The position numbers were made by a program, and so were the translations under genes. Of a stretch of DNA of 10,856 nucleotides, positions 1 to 6,280 are shown in pieces. Position 1 is the first letter of the stretch. Each line of letters starts with the position of its first letter. The DNA is from Chloroflexota bacterium (GTDB lineage: Bacteria > Chloroflexota > Limnocylindria > Limnocylindrales > CSP1-4), in contig JACCXQ010000009.1 in assembly GCA_013696945.1 (NCBI GenBank), positions 1 to 10,856 of the forward strand. Reading direction: 5' to 3'. A model generated the notes under the pieces. The model searched no databases and was not told where the DNA came from. It saw only the letters and a list, made by a program, of their open reading frames with translations.

Positions 1-299
1 TTCACGCGCAGGACGCCGGCCAGCTGGTAGACGCGCTGCGCGGCACCGAGCTGCGCGTCACCGAGGTCGCGTCTCGCGGCGGCTTCCTCCAGGCACGCAA
101 CACGATGCTCTACATCGGGGTGGAGGACGAACAGGTCCCAGCGGCGATGCGGCTGATCGAAGAGAACTGCAGCTCGCGGACGGTGAGCGTGCCTGCCGAG
201 CCGCTCGGCGGCATCGAAGCGAACTGGCTGCCCACCGAGGTGACGCACGGGGGCGCGACCGTCTTCGTGGTGCCGCTCGACGAAATCCGCCGGATCTAG
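1..299 (+). CDS. Cyclic-di-AMP receptor-type PII-like protein (DarA/PstA family), 5' end missing
   Basis: The frame is open from base 3 to a TAG at 297-299 and gives 98 residues. The family is normally about 109 residues, so only about ten N-terminal residues are missing. Visible landmarks are QDAG near the start, VASRGGFLQARNT (the GGF loop that contacts the nucleotide in this family), YIGVEDEQV, an IEENCSSR helix, and a C-terminal strand HGGATVFVV. These match the PF06153 cyclic-di-AMP receptor family, small trimeric cytosolic proteins with a ferredoxin-like PII fold that bind c-di-AMP. The ATG at 105 lies inside the conserved core and is not the true start. No cyclase or phosphodiesterase is visible beside it. 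Its stop codon overlaps that of the convergent gene. The family call is good; the regulatory target cannot be read from here. Confidence 0.85.
   Translation, partial: HAQDAGQLVDALRGTELRVTEVASRGGFLQARNTMLYIGVEDEQVPAAMRLIEENCSSRTVSVPAEPLGGIEANWLPTEVTHGGATVFVVPLDEIRRI
296..299. other. CTAG shared by two convergent stop codons
   Basis: The self-complementary CTAG supplies TAG (297-299) to the plus-strand c-di-AMP receptor and TAG (296-298 read in reverse) to the minus-strand hypothetical. The two genes therefore overlap by their stop codons and there is no room for an intergenic terminator. The same arrangement recurs at 5894-5897. Confidence 0.9.
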
Positions 300-643
300 C
301 GCTCTCCTCCCGTCTCACCACGGAAGGGCATCCCCTGCTCCTCGACCGCATGAAGGCTCATGCGGAGTGCGGCTGTCTTCTGCTCGGCCACCTCACGGAC
401 GTAGGCGACCTCCTCATCGGCGGTCATCGGGCGGCCACGGACGATCTCCTTTGGCCGACCCACCAGCAGCCATGCCATGTGATAGCGGTCCATGGAGCCC
501 CACGCGTCGCTCAACAGGTCATCCGAGCGCTGGAGCCAGCGACGCAGCTGGCTCAGTTCCGGGGCTGCCTGGAGCCGCTCCCCTTCGTCGAGCAGGTCCC
601 GGGTGGCGGCGATCAGCTCGTCTCGCGTCATCGCCCCTATCAT
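296..643 (-). CDS. Small helical hypothetical protein, 115 aa
   Basis: I do not recognise this protein. It begins MIGAMTRDELIAATRDLL and is rich in helix-forming residues throughout, with charged amphipathic stretches (residues about 5-40 and 75-105). A central segment, SMDRYHMAWLLVGRPKEIV, carries most of the aromatic residues. There is no signal peptide and no clear membrane segment. The start at 643 is preferred over an in-frame ATG at 631 because GGAGG lies 6 bases before it (plus-strand 650-654). The open frame extends upstream to 814, but that part is arginine/proline-rich and overlaps the serine hydrolase, so it is not coding. It is convergent with the c-di-AMP receptor and divergent from the hydrolase. 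Confidence 0.7.
   Translation of the reverse strand: MIGAMTRDELIAATRDLLDEGERLQAAPELSQLRRWLQRSDDLLSDAWGSMDRYHMAWLLVGRPKEIVRGRPMTADEEVAYVREVAEQKTAALRMSLHAVEEQGMPFRGETGGER
638..643 (+). promoter_or_regulatory. Possible -10 hexamer (TATCAT) for the serine hydrolase
   Basis: TATCAT lies 11 bases before the ATG at 655. No Shine-Dalgarno sequence precedes that ATG, so a very short or absent leader is likely. No convincing -35 element is seen. The last three bases are also the complement of the start codon of the divergent gene, so the two control regions interlock. Confidence 0.35.
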
Positions 644-649
644 CGGGCG

Positions 650-654
650 CCTCC
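650..654 (-). promoter_or_regulatory. Ribosome binding site (GGAGG) for the 115-aa hypothetical
   Basis: On the minus strand GGAGG is followed by a 6-base spacer and the ATG at 643. This fixes the start of that gene. The site directly abuts the ATG of the divergent serine hydrolase, so the promoter of the minus-strand gene must lie inside the hydrolase coding region. Confidence 0.6.
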
Positions 655-1857
655 ATGCAGTTCGCGACTCTCGACCGCCACGCCCCAGCCCGTCGGGACC
701 CCACTCTGCTGCGCGCGGCAGTCGCGTGCGCCGGCGACGCCGTCCGTGAAGGGCTGCTGCCGGGGATCGTCGTCGGCGTGGGCGACGCGGGTGGGCCGCT
801 CGTGGTGGAGACATTCCGCGGGCGGCGGACGCGTCGCCTTCGTGACGACAGCGTCTTCTTCCTCGCGTCTCTGACGAAGCCGGTCGTGGCGGCGGCGGTC
901 ATGCGACTGGTCGATGCCGGGAGAGTCGACCTCGACGCGCCGATCGGGCGTTACGTCCCGGCATTCGGGGGCGACGGCAAGGATCGCGTGACGGTCAGAC
1001 ACGTGCTTACGCACACCGCCGGCGTGTACGACGTACCGACCGAGATCCTGCGGACCAAGCGGCCATCGGCGGCCCGGATGCTCGAGATCGTGTGCCGCGA
1101 GCCGTTGACCTTCGTGCCCGGGACGCAGTACGAGTACTGCTCGAGCTCGTTCTACCTGCTCGCCGACATCCTGGCGCGCGCCGAGGAGCGCCCCTTTCCT
1201 GAGGCGCTCCACAGGCTCGTCCTCGAGCCCGCGGGGATGGCGGATACCACCTTCGACCCGCGGCACGACCGGTCGCGGATCGTGCCCGTCGAGGGCGTGC
1301 CACTTCGCAACATCGTCGTCCGTGAGCTCGTCCTGCGCTATCTCGCGCGAGCCACGAACCCCGGAGGCGGGCTGTGGGGCACGTGTATCGACCTGCTCCG
1401 GTTCGGAGCTGCGCTCACGCCGACGGCTATCCGTGACGGCCACGGCCTCCTCTCGCAGGCCGCTGTCGATGAGATGACGCGCGAGCAGACGAGCGGCATC
1501 CTCGAGGTGTCGGCCGATGGCGCCACCCGAGACCCTCGGTACGCGCTCGGCTGGGGCAAGCCTCGCCTGGACGGAGGGATCCCTTCCGTAGTGGGCGGCA
1601 GCGCGCCGCCCCTTGGCGACGACGTGAGCACCGGGCATCCGCCCATCGACGGGCTTGCGGCGGCTCCCGGGGACGCCGTACCAGCATCGCCGCGCTCCTT
1701 CACGCACGGCGGCGCGACCGGCACGCGCCTCTGGGTCGACCCGGAACGTGACCTGGTGTTCGTGTTCCTGACGAACCGATGGGGCGCCGATGATGGCCCG
1801 ATGTTCGAGGTGCTGAAGGGCGTCTACGACGCGTGGGACGGGCAGCCCCCCGGCTAG
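655..1857 (+). CDS. Serine hydrolase, beta-lactamase/class C penicillin-binding fold, 400 aa
   Basis: This belongs to the PF00144 family (class C beta-lactamase-like serine hydrolases, including family VIII esterases and DD-peptidase-like enzymes). The nucleophile motif is S72-L-T-K75, and HVLTHTAG follows at 116-123. The second motif is Y161-C-S163 in place of the classical Y-x-N. The third is H351-G-G in place of KTG. Near-terminal VDPERDLVFVFLTNR is typical of the family. No signal peptide is visible, so it is probably cytosolic. Between the GW at 299-300 and HGG there is a long low-complexity, Gly/Pro/Ala-rich insert (about 303-348) where the family usually has a shorter link. The ATG at 655 gives a normal family N-terminus; the longer open frame upstream (to 367) is a shadow. 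The substrate is unknown: it could be an esterase, amidase or peptidase, and beta-lactam resistance should not be assumed. Confidence 0.85.
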   Translation: MQFATLDRHAPARRDPTLLRAAVACAGDAVREGLLPGIVVGVGDAGGPLVVETFRGRRTRRLRDDSVFFLASLTKPVVAAAVMRLVDAGRVDLDAPIGRYVPAFGGDGKDRVTVRHVLTHTAGVYDVPTEILRTKRPSAARMLEIVCREPLTFVPGTQYEYCSSSFYLLADILARAEERPFPEALHRLVLEPAGMADTTFDPRHDRSRIVPVEGVPLRNIVVRELVLRYLARATNPGGGLWGTCIDLLRFGAALTPTAIRDGHGLLSQAAVDEMTREQTSGILEVSADGATRDPRYALGWGKPRLDGGIPSVVGGSAPPLGDDVSTGHPPIDGLAAAPGDAVPASPRSFTHGGATGTRLWVDPERDLVFVFLTNRWGADDGPMFEVLKGVYDAWDGQPPG

Positions 1858-1873
1858 TGCGCCGTGCTGGCAG

Positions 1874-2287
1874 TCAGGGGATGGCGCCTTCCTCGATCGC
1901 GAACGAGGCCAGGCGCTGACGACACGCATCCGCGAGTCGTCCGACCTGGCGCACGATCCAGGGATCCACGCGGCTCGTGTCCTCGATCGTGACCTCCGGC
2001 CCCTGCGGACCCTCCTCGAGCGTGATCCCGCTGCTGTTGCGGTAATCGGCCATCCAGTTCGCCTGGAGCTGGACCACTGCGGCGACGACCACCGCCCGCG
2101 AGAACGACCAGTCGACGTGGTCCGCGTTCAGGCGGTCGACGACGTCGCGCACCCGGACCGGAGCACCGCGCGGGATACGGGCCAGCAGGTGGACGACCCT
2201 GAGCTCGGCGAACGGGTCGCCAGCGTCGGCGTAGGTCGGCGGATACAGGTCCGCATCGGGCAGTTCGGGGAGATCTCGCAACAGCAC
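1874..2287 (-). CDS. Hypothetical protein, 137 aa, possibly winged-helix-like
   Basis: I do not recognise this protein. It is soluble and acidic, with an N-terminal LPELPDADLYPP segment. A middle part (about 38-90), VRVRDVVDRLNADHVDWSFSR followed by helix and a short strand pair, has the rhythm of a helix-turn-helix with a wing, but this is only inference from secondary-structure pattern. The C-terminal helix is about 110-130. The start is GTG at 2287: an in-frame TAG lies 12 bases upstream, so no earlier start exists. It follows the MFS gene on the same strand with a 34-base gap, so an operon is likely, although a possible private -10 element lies in the gap. It is convergent with the serine hydrolase, with 16 bases between stop codons. 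Confidence 0.7.
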   Translation of the reverse strand: MLLRDLPELPDADLYPPTYADAGDPFAELRVVHLLARIPRGAPVRVRDVVDRLNADHVDWSFSRAVVVAAVVQLQANWMADYRNSSGITLEEGPQGPEVTIEDTSRVDPWIVRQVGRLADACRQRLASFAIEEGAIP

Positions 2288-2296
2288 GATGACGCG

Positions 2297-2302
2297 AGCC
2301 TA
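2297..2302 (-). promoter_or_regulatory. Possible -10 hexamer (TAGGCT) upstream of the 137-aa hypothetical
   Basis: Read on the minus strand, TAGGCT is followed by 9 bases and the GTG start at 2287, with no Shine-Dalgarno sequence between. It fits a TANNNT hexamer of a short-leader promoter, but its TAG is also an in-frame stop, and GC-rich sequence gives such hexamers by chance. The gene may simply be read through from the MFS gene. Confidence 0.25.
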
Positions 2303-2321
2303 GCACCGGGTCGGCGCGCAT

Positions 2322-3614
2322 TCACGCGGGCCGCTGGCCGGTCCCGGCGACCGCGCCACGGAGCGTCGGCGAGAAGGCGAAGAGCCCCGTGACCGCGAGG
2401 ATCGCGCCCGCGATGATCAGGATCGTCATGCGGCCGCCGATGGCGTCGAGGAGGATCCCACCCGCGAACAGACCGATCGGCTGGAGCCCGAGCGAGATCG
2501 TCCGCGCCGTGCTGCCGACGCGACCGAGCAGTTCATCCGGTGGGATCGTGGCGCGCAGTGTGAGGTACGAGATCAGCACGACCGATCCGGTGACGCCGGC
2601 CGCGGCGCTCGCAGCCAGCTCCAGTGGCACGGTCCCCGCAGTCGCGAACGCGATCAGGGCGAGGCCGCTCGCGGCGTTCGCAACGAGCATGCCCGCCCCG
2701 AGCCGCGTAGCGGCGGATCGGCCGGCGAGGATGGCCCCGATGAAGTAGCCGACGCCGTACGCCGAGACGACGGTGCCCACCACGTCCGAGGACTGCCCGC
2801 GGTCGATGGCCAGATAGAAGATCACCGCTGGGACGAGCGGCGCGGACGCGATGCTCGCGACACCCCAGAAGGCGATGACCGTGCGAAGCGTGCGCTGTCC
2901 CGCGATGTAGCGGACGCCCTCGACGATGTCGCTGACGATGTGAGGCCGTTCCGCGTCGTCGCGCCGGTCGGCCTGTAGCCGCTTCCGCACGAGCGTGAGG
3001 GCGCCGGCGGAGAAGAGGAACGAGGCGGCGTCCAGCGCGATCGTGGGACCCGGGCCGACGACGTGGGAGAGGACACCCGCGATGGCCGGCCCGACGATGA
3101 AGGTCAGGCTGAAGAGCCCCTCCACGACGCCGGTGGCCCGGCCGATCTGCTCGCGGGCGACCAGGTTGGGGACCGCTGCCGTGAAGCCGGCCATGAAGAT
3201 GACGCGGAGCAGGTTGATCGGCGCGGTCACGAGCAGGACGACGGCCATCGTGTCGATGCCGACGATGAACGACAGAGGGATCAGCGCGGTCAGGGCGGCA
3301 CGCCCGAGATCCGCGTAGAGCATCATCCGGCGCCGGTCCCAGCGGTCTGCGAGCGCGCCGGCGGGAAGCCCGAAGAAGAGGTCGGGCAGCGTCGTCAGCA
3401 CTCCGACGATCCCCATCGCGACACCCGAGCCGGTGAGCGCGATGACGAGCAGCGGGAGCGCGGTGAAGCTGATCGAGTCGCCGAACGCGGAGACACCCTG
3501 GCCGCCCAGGAACGTCCGGAAGTCGCGATTCCTCCAGAGGCTCGAAGGCGCTCCCTGCCGGGGAGCGCCGGGCTCGTTCGCCGTGTCGGGTCCGTGCGGC
3601 ACTGCCCCTCCCAT
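2322..3614 (-). CDS. MFS transporter (MFS_3/EntS-like exporter type), 430 aa
   Basis: A twelve-helix major facilitator protein of the inner membrane. After a Pro-rich cytosolic tail comes SLWRNRDFRTFLGGQGVS, then the first helix with TALPLLVIAL (51-60). The motif A loop GALADRWDRRR is at 86-96. Further alternating hydrophobic helices run to the C-terminus, and a charged central loop (VRKRLQADRRDDAER) separates the two six-helix halves. These features fit the MFS_3 (PF05977) exporters related to EntS; the substrate cannot be told. The ATG at 3614 is chosen because a TANNNT hexamer sits exactly 6 bases upstream; a TTG at 3644 would put that hexamer inside the gene, and a GTG at 3602 with GGAGG 4 bases before it is a further option. 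It heads a likely operon with the 137-aa hypothetical and diverges from the sulfotransferase. Confidence 0.9.
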   Translation of the reverse strand: MGGAVPHGPDTANEPGAPRQGAPSSLWRNRDFRTFLGGQGVSAFGDSISFTALPLLVIALTGSGVAMGIVGVLTTLPDLFFGLPAGALADRWDRRRMMLYADLGRAALTALIPLSFIVGIDTMAVVLLVTAPINLLRVIFMAGFTAAVPNLVAREQIGRATGVVEGLFSLTFIVGPAIAGVLSHVVGPGPTIALDAASFLFSAGALTLVRKRLQADRRDDAERPHIVSDIVEGVRYIAGQRTLRTVIAFWGVASIASAPLVPAVIFYLAIDRGQSSDVVGTVVSAYGVGYFIGAILAGRSAATRLGAGMLVANAASGLALIAFATAGTVPLELAASAAAGVTGSVVLISYLTLRATIPPDELLGRVGSTARTISLGLQPIGLFAGGILLDAIGGRMTILIIAGAILAVTGLFAFSPTLRGAVAGTGQRPA

Positions 3615-3620
3615 GGGTCC

Positions 3621-3626
3621 AGCGTA
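3621..3626 (-). promoter_or_regulatory. -10 hexamer (TACGCT) placed for leaderless MFS transcript
   Basis: On the minus strand TACGCT is followed by GGACCC and then ATG (3614). A TANNNT hexamer 6-7 bases before the start codon is the known signature of leaderless transcription in several high-GC lineages. No -35 element is obvious. Confidence 0.4.
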
Positions 3627-3634
3627 TCTGTGGA

Positions 3635-3670
3635 TCGGGGCCAACGGCCGGTATCCTCGGGCGGCCCCGA
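3635..3670. repeat. Inverted repeat in the MFS/sulfotransferase intergenic region
   Basis: The arms TCGGGGCC (3635-3642) and GGCCCCGA (3663-3670) are perfect complements separated by 20 bases. The space between contains a candidate plus-strand -10 hexamer (TATCCT). This could be a paired operator between the divergent genes. Eight-base G/C arms are not rare in such DNA, so confidence is limited. Confidence 0.35.
3652..3657 (+). promoter_or_regulatory. Possible -10 hexamer (TATCCT) for the sulfotransferase/oxidoreductase operon
   Basis: TATCCT lies about 50 bases before the ATG at 3707 and would give a leader of roughly 40 bases carrying the GGAGG at 3691-3695. It sits between the arms of the inverted repeat 3635-3670. 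No clear -35 element is seen. Confidence 0.3.
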
Positions 3671-3706
3671 CCAGCCGCGGCGCCGACCTTGGAGGACACC
3701 CGTCCG

Positions 3707-4459
3707 ATGCTTCACCGGATCCGCCGCAAGTCCGCGCGCTGGCGGTTCCGTGCGGGCATCTACCGGACGTCCCTATCGGCGCGGCTCCGCCGATGCCACG
3801 TGGTGCACATGCTCCACATCGGGAAGACGGGCGGGACCGCGGTCAAGCACGCTCTTCGTTCGTGCCGCGCACCGCGAGACGTCCGGATAGTGATGCACGA
3901 TCACAAGACCGCGCTTTCCGACCTCCCGCCGTGGGACGACGTCTTCTTCTTCCTGCGAGATCCGGTCTCCCGCTACGTGTCCGGGTTCAACAGCCGCCTG
4001 CGAGAGGGCCGGCCCCGATACGACAAGGCATGGACCGCCGACGAGCGGGACGCGTTCGAGCACTTCACGACACCCGATGAGCTTGCGGTCGCCATAGATG
4101 CGGACGACCCGGAGCTGCGGAAGGCCGCGCGGCGGGCGATGAGCCGGATCGGCCACGTCCGCTGGCACTACTCGCGCTGGCTCGGCGGCGCTCGACTGCT
4201 CCGGGCGAGACGGCGGCGGATAGTCCTGATCGGGCATCAGGAGACGCTCGCTGAGGACCTCGAGCGGCTCAAGGATCGGCTGGGCATTCCCGCAGACTGC
4301 CGGCTGCCCACCGATGAGGCCGAGGCACATCGTTCACCGACCGGCCTCTCGACGGAGCTGAGCGAGCGAGCGCTGAAGAATCTGCGAACGTGGTATCGGC
4401 AGGACTACGAGCTCATCCAGGCATGCCGCGACCTGGAGCGAGCAGCCGTGGATGCCTGA
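3707..4459 (+). CDS. Sulfotransferase family 2 domain protein, 250 aa
   Basis: This is a PAPS-dependent sulfotransferase of the PF03567 type, which moves a sulfuryl group to a hydroxyl or amine acceptor (usually a glycan in this family). The 5'-phosphosulfate loop is HIGKTGGTAV with K40. The 3'-phosphate motif is FFLRDPVSRYVSGF with R84 and S88. Later, IGHQETLAEDLERL matches the conserved helix that follows the acceptor region. There is no transmembrane anchor; the first 30 residues are basic (RIRRKSARWRFR). The ATG at 3707 has GGAGG 11 bases upstream, a long spacer; a TTG at 3689 would place that site inside the gene. The last 8 bases overlap the next gene, implying translational coupling. 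The acceptor is unknown; no glycan biosynthesis genes are visible. Confidence 0.85.
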   Translation: MLHRIRRKSARWRFRAGIYRTSLSARLRRCHVVHMLHIGKTGGTAVKHALRSCRAPRDVRIVMHDHKTALSDLPPWDDVFFFLRDPVSRYVSGFNSRLREGRPRYDKAWTADERDAFEHFTTPDELAVAIDADDPELRKAARRAMSRIGHVRWHYSRWLGGARLLRARRRRIVLIGHQETLAEDLERLKDRLGIPADCRLPTDEAEAHRSPTGLSTELSERALKNLRTWYRQDYELIQACRDLERAAVDA

Positions 4460-5897
4460 TCTCATCGTGATCGGCGGCGGTCCGGCCGGCGTCTCCGCCG
4501 CGCTCCGCGGCCGCGAGCTGGGCGCCACCGTCAGCCTCGTCGAGCGAGGACCGATGGGCGGTGTGTGCACGAACGACGGCTGCGTTCCGACACGGGTCCT
4601 GGCGCACGCAGCCCGGCTTGTCCGGGACGGTCAGCAGGCCGGATCGTACGGCATCCGAGCCACTGAGCCCTCGATCGATCTTCCGCGCCTGATGGCCAGG
4701 ACACGGCGGCTCGTCCGGGCCGTGCACTCGAGGAAGCGACTTCGCGAGCATCTCGACCGCGCCGGCGTAGAGGTCTTTCGTGGCAGCGCGCGGTTCGTCG
4801 ATCCGGGACACGTCCGTGTCGGCCGCCGGACCATGGCCGCTCGCGCGTTCGTCATCGCCGCCGGAGGCCACCCGCGCCGACCGCCCTTCCCGGGCGCGGA
4901 CCTCGCGCTCACCCACGATGAGGTCTTCGGGCTCGATCGCCTGCCCCGTTCGATGGTCATCGTGGGCGCCGCCGCGACCGGATGCCAGCTGGCCTCGGTC
5001 TTCGCGGCATTCGGGTCGCGCGTCCGGCTGCTGGAGATCGCTCCGCGGATCCTGCCCGCCGAGGACCTGCTCGTGGCCGAGACGCTCGCCGGCGCGCTCG
5101 CGGGTCACGGCGTGCGCATCGAGACGGGCATCGGTGGCATCGACGCGATCGATGCGAGGGGCGGGGGCGGTCGAAGGATCCGCTACCGGTCGGCGGGCGG
5201 CAAGACCACCAGCGTCAGGGCCGACGTGGCGGTCCTCGCCGTAGGGTGGCCCGGCAATGTCGACGCGCTCGGAACGGACGCCGCGGGAATCGTGGTCGAG
5301 CGAGGCTACGTGCGCGTCGACGAGGAGCTACGTACCTCGGCTCCGGGCATATTCGCGGCCGGTGACGTCACGGGCAGGATGATGCTCGTCCAGAGCGCCA
5401 CGGTGGAGGGTCGCGTGGCGGCGGAGAATGCGGTCGGCGGCACGCACCTCGTCGCAACGCACGCCATCACCCCGCACGGCGGCTTCACCGACCCCGAGTA
5501 CGGGAGCGTCGGCGTGTCCGAGGAACAGGCACGCAACAGCGGCCCGGTGTCCGTGGCGGTGGTCCCCTATCGCGATCTCGATCGGGCGCTCATCGACGGC
5601 CGGCCGGGTGGTGCATTCAAGCTAGTCGTCGACGCGCGCACCCGCCGGATCCTGGGCGCGCACGCGGTCGGGGAACAGGCGACAGAGGTCGTCCAGCTCG
5701 TGGCGGCCGCCATGGCCGCGTCAGCGCGCGTCGAGGACCTCGCGCAGCTTGAGCTCGCTTATCCCACGTTCACCGCGATCGCAGGACTGGCCGCCCGGCA
5801 GATCGTCCGGGAACTCGGCGTGGTCCGGCTCTCGCCAGCGTGGCGGACGCTCCTCGAGCCGCGCGCTGCCGAATGGGAGCGCGGCGGCGCGGGCTAG
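4452..5897 (+). CDS. FAD-dependent pyridine nucleotide-disulfide oxidoreductase (dihydrolipoyl dehydrogenase/MerA-like), 481 aa
   Basis: A class I flavoprotein disulfide reductase by layout. FAD-binding GGGPAG is at 8-13 and the redox pair C39-x4-C44 lies in GGVCTNDGCVPTR. NAD(P)-binding VGAAATG is at 171-177 with E195 ending the second strand, which favours NAD(H). FAD-binding FAAGDVTG is at 301-308. The dimerization domain runs from about 340 to 455. The usual C-terminal active-site motif HxHPTxxE is LAYPTFTA here, so the catalytic His and Glu are Tyr437 and Ala442. Simple lipoamide dehydrogenase activity is therefore doubtful; a mercuric-reductase-like or transhydrogenase-like role is possible, but the MerA C-terminal Cys pair and HMA domain are absent. 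It starts inside the sulfotransferase gene (ATG 4452, 8-base overlap) and shares its stop with the convergent DUF2255 gene. Confidence 0.88.
   Translation: MPDLIVIGGGPAGVSAALRGRELGATVSLVERGPMGGVCTNDGCVPTRVLAHAARLVRDGQQAGSYGIRATEPSIDLPRLMARTRRLVRAVHSRKRLREHLDRAGVEVFRGSARFVDPGHVRVGRRTMAARAFVIAAGGHPRRPPFPGADLALTHDEVFGLDRLPRSMVIVGAAATGCQLASVFAAFGSRVRLLEIAPRILPAEDLLVAETLAGALAGHGVRIETGIGGIDAIDARGGGGRRIRYRSAGGKTTSVRADVAVLAVGWPGNVDALGTDAAGIVVERGYVRVDEELRTSAPGIFAAGDVTGRMMLVQSATVEGRVAAENAVGGTHLVATHAITPHGGFTDPEYGSVGVSEEQARNSGPVSVAVVPYRDLDRALIDGRPGGAFKLVVDARTRRILGAHAVGEQATEVVQLVAAAMAASARVEDLAQLELAYPTFTAIAGLAARQIVRELGVVRLSPAWRTLLEPRAAEWERGGAG
5894..5897. other. CTAG shared by two convergent stop codons (second case)
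   Basis: TAG at 5895-5897 ends the flavoprotein on the plus strand, and the complement of 5894-5896 is the TAG ending the DUF2255 gene on the minus strand. The arrangement is identical to 296-299. Confidence 0.9.
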
Positions 5898-6280
5898 ACC
5901 GGATCGAGCCTGAGCGTCGTTCCGAGCACGTCAGGATGGAGCATCGCGCGCAGGGCGGGATCGTCGGCGTACTTGCGCTCGAGCGTCGCACTGCACGCGG
6001 CGATCGACTCTTCGTCGCCGGCGGGGACCGCCTGGACCGGGACCCGCTCGCCGGCCACGATGAGGGTCCCGTGCGGCTCGGTGCGGATCTCGCGATACCA
6101 GCGACCACGCTCGCCGCGGTACGAGCGAACGTAGACCTTCGCGTCGTGGACGACGACCCAGACGATCGTGCGGTGCGGCTCCCCAGCCGCGGACCATGTC
6201 TCGATATCGACCTCCTCCTCACGGGCGATCCGCTCGAGGAGGTCGGCCTGGAGGCCCGCCGTCGGGGTGGGGTCGGTCAC
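5894..6280 (-). CDS. DUF2255 family protein, 128 aa
   Basis: The core pattern HRTIVWVVVHDAKVYVRSYRGERG followed by WYREI matches DUF2255 (PF10012), small proteins thought to have a split-barrel fold like pyridoxamine-oxidase or deazaflavin-dependent nitroreductase proteins. The DUF2255 assignment is from memory of the motif; the function is undescribed. Length fits the family. An acidic helix (LLERIAREEEVDIETW) precedes the barrel and another helix follows it. The GTG at 6280 is chosen because AAGGA lies 7 bases upstream and because GTGA overlaps the TGA stop of the preceding gene. The same frame stays open to 6730, but that stretch lies over the neighbouring gene in another frame. Confidence 0.82.
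   Translation of the reverse strand: MTDPTPTAGLQADLLERIAREEEVDIETWSAAGEPHRTIVWVVVHDAKVYVRSYRGERGRWYREIRTEPHGTLIVAGERVPVQAVPAGDEESIAACSATLERKYADDPALRAMLHPDVLGTTLRLDPV

Noticed and set aside
367..654. N-terminal extension of the serine hydrolase frame
   Set aside because: The extra 96 residues are Arg/Ser/Pro-rich, overlap the convergent hypothetical, and the family N-terminus fits the ATG at 655.
640..1929. A 429-codon open frame on the minus strand opposite the serine hydrolase
   Set aside because: It lacks any domain motif, is rich in Arg, Pro and Ala, and lies antisense to a gene with clear catalytic motifs; long antisense frames are common in GC-rich DNA.
2533..3699. A 388-codon minus-strand frame overlapping the MFS gene
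   Set aside because: Composition is Arg/His/Pro-rich without membrane segments, whereas the overlapping frame encodes a convincing transporter.
3063..3890. A 275-codon plus-strand frame opposite the MFS gene
   Set aside because: Highly charged low-complexity translation (many Asp, Glu, Arg, His), a typical shadow of hydrophobic codons on the other strand.
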